Positions 58,426-64,000 of a stretch of 64,000 bases of DNA are shown in pieces. The notes below the pieces were generated by a model. The model had not been told where the DNA came from. It saw only the letters and a list, made by a program, of their open reading frames with translations, and did no database searches. How positions within the stretch are numbered: the stretch's first letter is position 1; every line of letters begins with the position of its first letter. The DNA is from Nocardioides szechwanensis (GTDB taxonomy: Bacteria; Actinomycetota; Actinomycetes; Propionibacteriales; Nocardioidaceae): the NCBI RefSeq assembly GCF_900103935.1, contig NZ_FNIC01000001.1, positions 738,804 through 802,803 of the forward strand. Reading direction: 5' to 3'. The position numbers and the translations under genes were made by a program.

Positions 58426-58780
58426 CCACAGTGACCTGCCCGACGTGCCCCAAGCCGCTGGTGGGGTGTCGACGGTCTCCGTCGACGACGTCACCGAGGC
58501 GATGAAGGACGTCGTCGACCCCGAGCTCGGGATCAACGTCGTCGACCTGGGCCTCGTCTACGACGTCCACCTCGACGACGCCAGCAACGTCGTCCTCGAC
58601 ATGACCCTGACCTCCGCGGCCTGCCCGCTGACCGACGTGATCATGGACCAGACCAATTCCGCCCTGGAGGGCCTGGTCAACGACGTCGCCATCAACTGGG
58701 TCTGGATGCCGCCCTGGGGCCCCGACAAGATCACCCCCGACGGCCGCGAGCAGCTCCGCGCCCTCGGCTTCAACGTCTGA
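58418..58780 (+). CDS. MIP18/DUF59-family Fe-S assembly protein (SufT-like)
   Basis: A 120-residue DUF59 protein. DVTEAMKDVVDPELGINVVDLGLVYDV (DPELGINVVDLGLVY) is the domain signature, followed by LDMTLTSAACPLTDVIMDQ with the conserved Cys in AACPL, and VWMPPWGPDKITPDGREQL (PPWGPDKI). Proteins of this group help deliver Fe-S clusters. AGGAGG lies inside sufU before the ATG at 58418. It is the last gene of the suf operon and is followed by a hairpin. Confidence 0.92.
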   Translation: MPDHSDLPDVPQAAGGVSTVSVDDVTEAMKDVVDPELGINVVDLGLVYDVHLDDASNVVLDMTLTSAACPLTDVIMDQTNSALEGLVNDVAINWVWMPPWGPDKITPDGREQLRALGFNV

Positions 58781-58782
58781 GG

Positions 58783-58815
58783 CGCGACACCCCGAGCGCA
58801 GCGAGGGGTGTCGCG
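58783..58815 (+). terminator. Hairpin after the suf operon
   Basis: CGCGACACCCC (58783-58793) pairs perfectly with GGGGTGTCGCG (58805-58815). The 11-base loop GAGCGCAGCGA resembles the GAGCGAAGCGAG core of the REP-like repeat. It begins 2 bases after the DUF59 stop, so it is well placed as terminator and may be a second REP type. Confidence 0.7.
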
Positions 58816-58886
58816 ACCCGAAGAGGTCGAGCGAGCCCCGAGGGCGAGCCTGCGAGCCCGCGACGGGCGGGTCGAGACCTGAAGGT

Positions 58887-58924
58887 GGTTTCGAGGCTCG
58901 CTTCGCTCGCACCTCAACCACCGT
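58887..58924 (-). repeat. REP-like interspersed repeat, copy 3 (inverted)
   Basis: A 38-base exact reverse complement of the copy at 54336-54373. With the hairpin at 58783-58815 and further GAGCGAGCC-rich sequence between (58820-58880), it makes the whole 170-base gap after the suf operon repeat-derived. It ends 27 bases before the next start codon. Confidence 0.88.
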
Positions 58925-58951
58925 GGGGGTCGCTTCGCTACCGTCGCTCAC

Positions 58952-59563
58952 GTGCCGATCTTCGTTCCTCCCGACCGTCTCGAGCGATGGGTCGCCAACT
59001 TCGAGGCTCGCCACGGCACGACGCAGTACGCCGTGTCGGGCGGCGCCCTGCGCGGGGTGGCCGACGACGGCTCCGACTTCTCGGCGGTCCTGCCCTTCGA
59101 CCAGCGCTACGCGGGGGAAGCCGCTGCGTCGGCGTTCGCCGCGGCGACCCGAGCCGCCGTGCCGGACGACTGGGGCGTGCTGCTGGTGCGCAAGGGCGGG
59201 TTCGCGGTCGCCCGGATGGCGGGGGACACGTTCGCCGAGTCGAAGGTGGGCCAGCGGCACGTGCAGGGGCGCACGAAGGCGGGCGGGCAGTCGCAGCAGC
59301 GGTTCTCCCGGCGCCGCGACAATCAGGCGCGCCAGGCCTACGAGGCGGCCGCCGACCACGCGGCCCGGATCCTGGGCACCGGCCGCCGCCCGGTCGTCAC
59401 CGGTGGTGACCACGGCGCGGTGGCGGAGGTGCTCGCCGACCAGCGGCTGCGCGGACTCACCGTCGTCGAGCCGTGGCTGCCCGTCGCGGACCCGAAACGG
59501 GGCATCCTCGAGCAGGCCGCGCGCGACGCGTGCGCCGCACGGTGCGACGTACACAACGCCTAG
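58952..59563 (+). CDS. acVLRF1-family peptidyl-tRNA hydrolase
   Basis: A 203-residue protein of the actinobacterial VLRF1 (Vms1-like release factor) family, thought to release peptides from stalled ribosomal complexes. The catalytic-loop-like motif is RTKAGGQSQQRFSRRRDNQ (GGQSQQRF at 111-118), with the Gln-containing loop typical of VLRF1 proteins. VVTGGDHGAV and LTVVEPWLPVADPKRGIL lie in the C-terminal half. Start is GTG 58952. It stands alone between the repeat cluster and an ABC exporter; a small AGCCCT-CAG-AGGGCT hairpin follows at 59567-59581. Confidence 0.82.
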   Translation: MPIFVPPDRLERWVANFEARHGTTQYAVSGGALRGVADDGSDFSAVLPFDQRYAGEAAASAFAAATRAAVPDDWGVLLVRKGGFAVARMAGDTFAESKVGQRHVQGRTKAGGQSQQRFSRRRDNQARQAYEAAADHAARILGTGRRPVVTGGDHGAVAEVLADQRLRGLTVVEPWLPVADPKRGILEQAARDACAARCDVHNA

Positions 59564-59593
59564 AGAAGCCCTCAGAGGGCTATCGTCGGAAAC

Positions 59594-60495
<902 letters not shown>

Positions 60496-60499
<4 letters not shown>

Positions 60500-62067
60500 C
60501 CGGCTGGGCCCTGCTCCTGCGTACGTTCCTACGTCGCGACCGGTGGCACTTCCTCTGGTGGAGCGTCGGCCTGGCGATCCTGTACGTCTCCCAGGGCTGG
60601 AGCGTCGACGGGCTCTACATCTCGCAGCAGGACTTCGACGAGGCCGCCGCGCTGATGGAGAGCAACACCGCCTTCATCGCGATGACCGGACCGCCGCGGG
60701 CCCTCAACACCACCGGTGGCCAGGTGATCTGGCAGTCGGCCGCCTTCGGCGCGGTCACCATCGGGCTCATGAGCATGGTGCTCGTCGCCCGGCACACCCG
60801 ACACGAGGAGGAGACCGGCCGCGAGGAGCTGGTCCGCGCCGCCGCCATCGGGCGCTACGCGTCCCTGGTGGCGACGACCGTCACGGTGCTGCTGGCCAAC
60901 CTCGTGGCCGGTGCGCTGGTCGGCGGCGGCCTGGCGGCGTACGGCCTGCCCGTCGCGGACTCCCTGGCCTCAGGAGCGGGACTGGCGCTGTGCGGTGCCT
61001 TCTTCACCGGGGTGGCCGTCCTGGCCGCGCAGCTCACCTCCACCACCCGGGGCCTCTACGGCCTCACCGGCGCGGTCATCGGGACGGCGTACCTCCTGCG
61101 CGCGATCGGCGACGTGGGCTCGTCCTGGCTGAGCTGGGTCAGCCCGATCGGCTGGTACCAAGCCATGCATCCCTACTCCGGACTGCGTTGGTGGCCGGCG
61201 CTGCTGCTGGTGGCCGCAGCCGCTCTGGCCCTCTCGGTGGGTTACCTGCTCTTCGTACGACGCGACCTGGGCTCCGGACTGATGGCGGCCCGCCCCGGAC
61301 CGGCTCGCGCCGGGGCCGGGCTGCGCAGCGGCTTCGGCCTCGCGTGGCGGCTCCAGCGCGGCTCGGTGATCGGATGGTCGGTCGGCATGCTGCTGGGCGG
61401 ACTCTCCTACGGGTCGATCGGCGACCAGGCCGGCGATCTGCTCGGCGACTCCGACCTCACCCGGGAGATGTTCGCCGGGGGCGCTGAGGATCTCGTCGAT
61501 GGCTTCTACGGCTTCTCGCTGATCATGCTGGCCCTGATCGCGACGGCCTTCACGCTCTCGGCCGTCTCACGCCCACGCAGCCAGGAGGAGGCGGGCCACG
61601 CGGAGATGCTGCTGGCCACGGGGGTCACCCGGCTGCGCTGGCTGGCAGGTCAGCTCGCCGTCTGCCTCCTGGGCACGTTCCTGGTGGTCGTCTGCGCCGG
61701 CGTGGGTCTGGCCGTCGGCTATGCGCTGGCCACCGGCAAGGGCAGCGGCTTCGAGCGGTTCGCGCTCCCGATGCTCGCCCAGGTCGCTCCGCTGCTCGTC
61801 GTCCTGGGCTTCGCAGTGCTCCTGTACGGCGTGATCCCGCGCCTGCTGGCCGCCGGCTGGGCGCTGCTCGGCTTCGCCGTGGTGGTGCTCATGTTCGGCG
61901 AGGTGTTCCGCTTCCCGGAGTGGCTGAGGAACCTCTCGCCTTACGAACATCTCGCGCTCGCCCCTGCCGAGCCCTTCCGGATCGCGCCGTTCCTCGTGCT
62001 CCTGGCGCTGGCGGCGGTGCTCACGGGGCTCGGCGCGTTCGCGTTCCGCAGGCGCGACATCGCGTAG
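60496..62067 (+). CDS. ABC-2 exporter permease with two fused halves
   Basis: A 523-residue membrane protein with about twelve helices in two similar halves. Each half has a charged pre-helix segment ([20 protein letters not shown] and [21 protein letters not shown]) and a cytoplasmic loop ([18 protein letters not shown] and [19 protein letters not shown]). This is the polyketide/antibiotic exporter type that works as a single fused permease. It is translated with the ATPase upstream. The next gene starts 10 bases later and may be in the same operon. Confidence 0.88.
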
Positions 62068-62077
62068 CGTCCGCCTC

Positions 62078-62983
62078 ATGTGGCAGCCCGAGCCAGGGTG
62101 GCACCCGCTCCCCGGCGGCACCGGTACGTCCACGGTCGGGGTATGGCGAACCTCACTGAGCGGCAGTCCCATGGTGGTCAAGCGGCTCGCCCGCCCGGCC
62201 GACGACGACCCCCGCGAGCTGAGCGACCCGCGCCACTTCGCCTTCTGGCGGCGCGAGGCCGACGTGTACGACTGCGGGCTCGCCCTGGAGACCCCGGGTC
62301 TGCGGAGCCCACCCGCGGCGGTCGAGGAGGACCCCGAGGGGATCACCATCACCCGTGAGTGGGTCGAGGACGGCGCCGTCAGCGGGCTGTTCGTGGCGGT
62401 CTCGCTGGGGCGCTTCGCCGGCAGCGACCTCGCTCCACGCAGCTGGCTGGCCCGCGACCAGCTCCGCGCCCGCTTGCTGCGGGTCGAGCGGCGCGGCGGC
62501 TGGCCGACCCTCGCGCGCACGACGGTGGCCGACGTGGCCGACCACCTCTGGACCCGCCGTACGACGATGCTCGAGCGTCACGAGGCCCTCCCGCACGTGC
62601 CGCAGCACGGGGACCCGACTCTCGCCAACCTCCCCGGCCGCGACGGCGACGACGTGCTGGCCGTCGACTGGGCGATGCTCGGGACCGGGCCGGTGGGCGC
62701 CGACCTCGGCCTGCTGTCACTGACCTCGCGCGAGGAGTTCGAGCCGCTCCTCGACGCCTATCTCCTCGGCCTGCCGGACGCCACGGCGTCGCGCGACGAC
62801 GTGCTGCTGGGGGCGCGGATCACCGGCGTCTACACCGCCCTGACCCGCGCGGAGTGGGCGCTGTCGCGCGTCGCCGGGGGAGAGGGCGCGCTGGCCGGGA
62901 AGTACCGCCACCCCGCCGTCGCCCCCCACCTGCGTGTCCTGCAGCGTCAGTTCCCCGCGATCGAGGCGCTGCTCGAGACGTGA
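62078..62983 (+). CDS. Aminoglycoside phosphotransferase-like kinase-fold protein
   Basis: A 301-residue protein of the APH/choline-kinase fold. A Lys is seen in MVVKRLARPAD (ATP site), the catalytic loop is HVPQHGDPTLANLPG (HGD-x4-N) and the metal-binding Asp is in VLAVDWAMLGTGPVGADLG. The N-terminal lobe is short. Such proteins phosphorylate small molecules; resistance is only one possibility. Start is ATG 62078, 10 bases after the exporter permease. Confidence 0.78.
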   Translation: MWQPEPGWHPLPGGTGTSTVGVWRTSLSGSPMVVKRLARPADDDPRELSDPRHFAFWRREADVYDCGLALETPGLRSPPAAVEEDPEGITITREWVEDGAVSGLFVAVSLGRFAGSDLAPRSWLARDQLRARLLRVERRGGWPTLARTTVADVADHLWTRRTTMLERHEALPHVPQHGDPTLANLPGRDGDDVLAVDWAMLGTGPVGADLGLLSLTSREEFEPLLDAYLLGLPDATASRDDVLLGARITGVYTALTRAEWALSRVAGGEGALAGKYRHPAVAPHLRVLQRQFPAIEALLET

Positions 62984-62995
62984 GCGGCGCCTCCG

Positions 62996-63922
62996 TCAGA
63001 CCTGGCGGCCGTCGAAGGTGTCGCAGGCGTCCAGCGAGCCCTCCTGGAGACCGACGGAGAACCACCGCTGGCGCTGGGCCGCGGAGCCGTGGGTCCAGGA
63101 CTCCTCGGTGACCTGGCCCTGGGTCTTGTTCTGGATCCGGTCGTCACCGACCGACGCGGCCGCCTCGAGGGCGAGGTCGATGTCCTGCTGCGTGAGGGAC
63201 GCGAAGAGCACGTTGCCGTCGGCGTCCTCGGTCTCGGTGGCGGCCTTGGTCCACATGCCGGCGTAGCAGTCGGCCTGGAGCTCCAGCTTGACCGCGTCGC
63301 TCTGCGGACCCTGCTGGGTGCGCACCTTGTTCATGGTGCCGAGGAGGTTCTGGATGTGGTGGCCGTACTCGTGGGCCAGCACGTAGGGCTCGACGAAGCC
63401 ACCGTCGGGCCCGCCGAGCTGGTCCTCGAGCACCTGGTCGAAGAACGTCGAGTCCAGGTAGATCGTGTTGTCAGGGGGGCAGTAGAACGGCCCCACGTCG
63501 GAGGTGGCCTGGCCACAGCCGGTGTTGACCGCCCCGCTGAAGGTCACCAGTGCCTCCTCGGGCCGGAACTTGTTGCCGAGCTCCTCGGTCCAGAAGTCGT
63601 AGAGCGAGTTCTCCACTGCGACCCGCGCGCAGTCGGGGTCGTTGTTGGCGTCCTCTCCGGTCTTGCACTTGGAGTAGCGGCCGGTGTCCGTGAAACGGGA
63701 GGAGTCGAAGGCGCTGCCCCCACCCGTGCCGCCATCGCCGCCGGTGAGGTCGATGCCGGCGCACTGGGCGACGAGGAACAGCACCACGAGCAGGATGACG
63801 CCGCCGATGCTGCCGCCGCCGACGCCGCCCGGGATGGGCAGCCGTGACCCGCCCCCGCCGGCGCTGCGCCCCGCGTCGCGGGTGCGCCCCGTGTCGAGCC
63901 TGGCCTTGGGGTTGAAGCGCAT
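62996..63922 (-). CDS. Neutral zinc metallopeptidase (YpfJ family)
   Basis: A 308-residue membrane-anchored peptidase. The N-terminus is a Gly/Arg-rich cytoplasmic tail, one helix (GVILLVVLFLVAQCAG, 41-56) and then an extracytoplasmic domain. The zinc site is HEYGHH (H184, E185, H188), with a third-ligand region at KLELQADCYAGMW. Paired cysteines (CKTGEDANNDPDC, CGQAT, FYCPP) fit an exported protein. The ATG at 63922 is chosen because GAGAGG precedes it. Family members are of unknown physiological role. Confidence 0.9.
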   Translation of the reverse strand: MRFNPKARLDTGRTRDAGRSAGGGGSRLPIPGGVGGGSIGGVILLVVLFLVAQCAGIDLTGGDGGTGGGSAFDSSRFTDTGRYSKCKTGEDANNDPDCARVAVENSLYDFWTEELGNKFRPEEALVTFSGAVNTGCGQATSDVGPFYCPPDNTIYLDSTFFDQVLEDQLGGPDGGFVEPYVLAHEYGHHIQNLLGTMNKVRTQQGPQSDAVKLELQADCYAGMWTKAATETEDADGNVLFASLTQQDIDLALEAAASVGDDRIQNKTQGQVTEESWTHGSAAQRQRWFSVGLQEGSLDACDTFDGRQV

Positions 63923-64000
63923 GGGGAGCCTCTCGGGTCGGCGGAAGCCTTGCGGGGATTCGGGTACCCGAAACCGCGTACCTACACTAGTGACCCTCAT

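Noticed and set aside
62078..62983. Antibiotic-resistance operon with the adjacent ABC exporter
   Set aside because: The kinase-fold protein is only generally APH-like and the exporter substrate is unknown. Calling resistance would go beyond what the sequence shows.

Overview
The window is high-GC DNA of a free-living actinobacterium. GTG starts are common, most genes overlap by 4 bases, and several genes are actinobacterial hallmarks: whiA, rbpA, opcA, sufR, a mycothiol-dependent isomerase-like protein and acVLRF1. The gene content suggests Nocardioidaceae (Nocardioides-like); that genus-level placement is inference. No rRNA, tRNA, CRISPR array, transposase or phage gene was seen.

Layout. 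1-0.95 kb: the N-terminal part of a secreted HAF-repeat protein, built from near-identical 132-138 bp tandem repeats and cut by the window edge. 1.3-12.5 kb: a steroid (cholesterol-type) catabolic region. On the minus strand lies a fadE26-fadE27-fadD17-like side-chain operon. Next to it is an operon of a flavin monooxygenase, an EthR-like TetR regulator and an alpha/beta hydrolase. On the plus strand are two SDR genes, then kshA, a small cysteine-containing protein and kshB. Near-consensus KstR boxes precede both the fadE26-like gene and kshA. 12.6-17.0 kb: a secreted EEP nuclease/phosphatase fused to a PLD-like region that has lost its HKD motifs, an orphan membrane-anchored protein followed by a probable 6C small RNA and a strong terminator, an MBL hydrolase and a mycothiol-dependent isomerase-like protein.

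17.1-31 kb: uvrA, two Tat/lipoprotein Rieske proteins, uvrC-rapZ-yvcK-whiA, gap-pgk-tpiA-secG-rbpA, and a lone AbiEi/DUF559-type protein. 31-39 kb: a minus-strand pentose-phosphate operon tkt-tal-pgi-zwf-opcA-pgl. 39.2-40.2 kb: ctaB. 40.2-48.5 kb: a variable interlude (APC permease, zinc alcohol dehydrogenase, DUF3054, two GNATs, a lipoprotein, a Fic module with a 51-residue partner, a PLP decarboxylase) placed between ctaB and ctaA.

48.7-58.8 kb: ctaA, an ABC-2 exporter, two small membrane proteins and the sufR-sufB-sufD-Rieske-sufC-sufS-sufU-DUF59 iron-sulfur assembly operon. 58.8-64 kb: acVLRF1 ribosome-rescue hydrolase, a second ABC-2 exporter, an aminoglycoside-phosphotransferase-like protein and a neutral zinc metallopeptidase. 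A 38-bp REP-like repeat occurs three times in the 49.6-58.9 kb stretch, always between genes.

The genes form coherent modules: steroid ring and side-chain breakdown, nucleotide excision repair, lower glycolysis, oxidative pentose-phosphate pathway, heme A synthesis and Fe-S cluster assembly. The most notable items are the probable 6C RNA, the EthR-like regulator inside a monooxygenase operon in a steroid region, the HKD-less EEP-PLD fusion, and the Rieske pair that differ in both disulfide cysteines.
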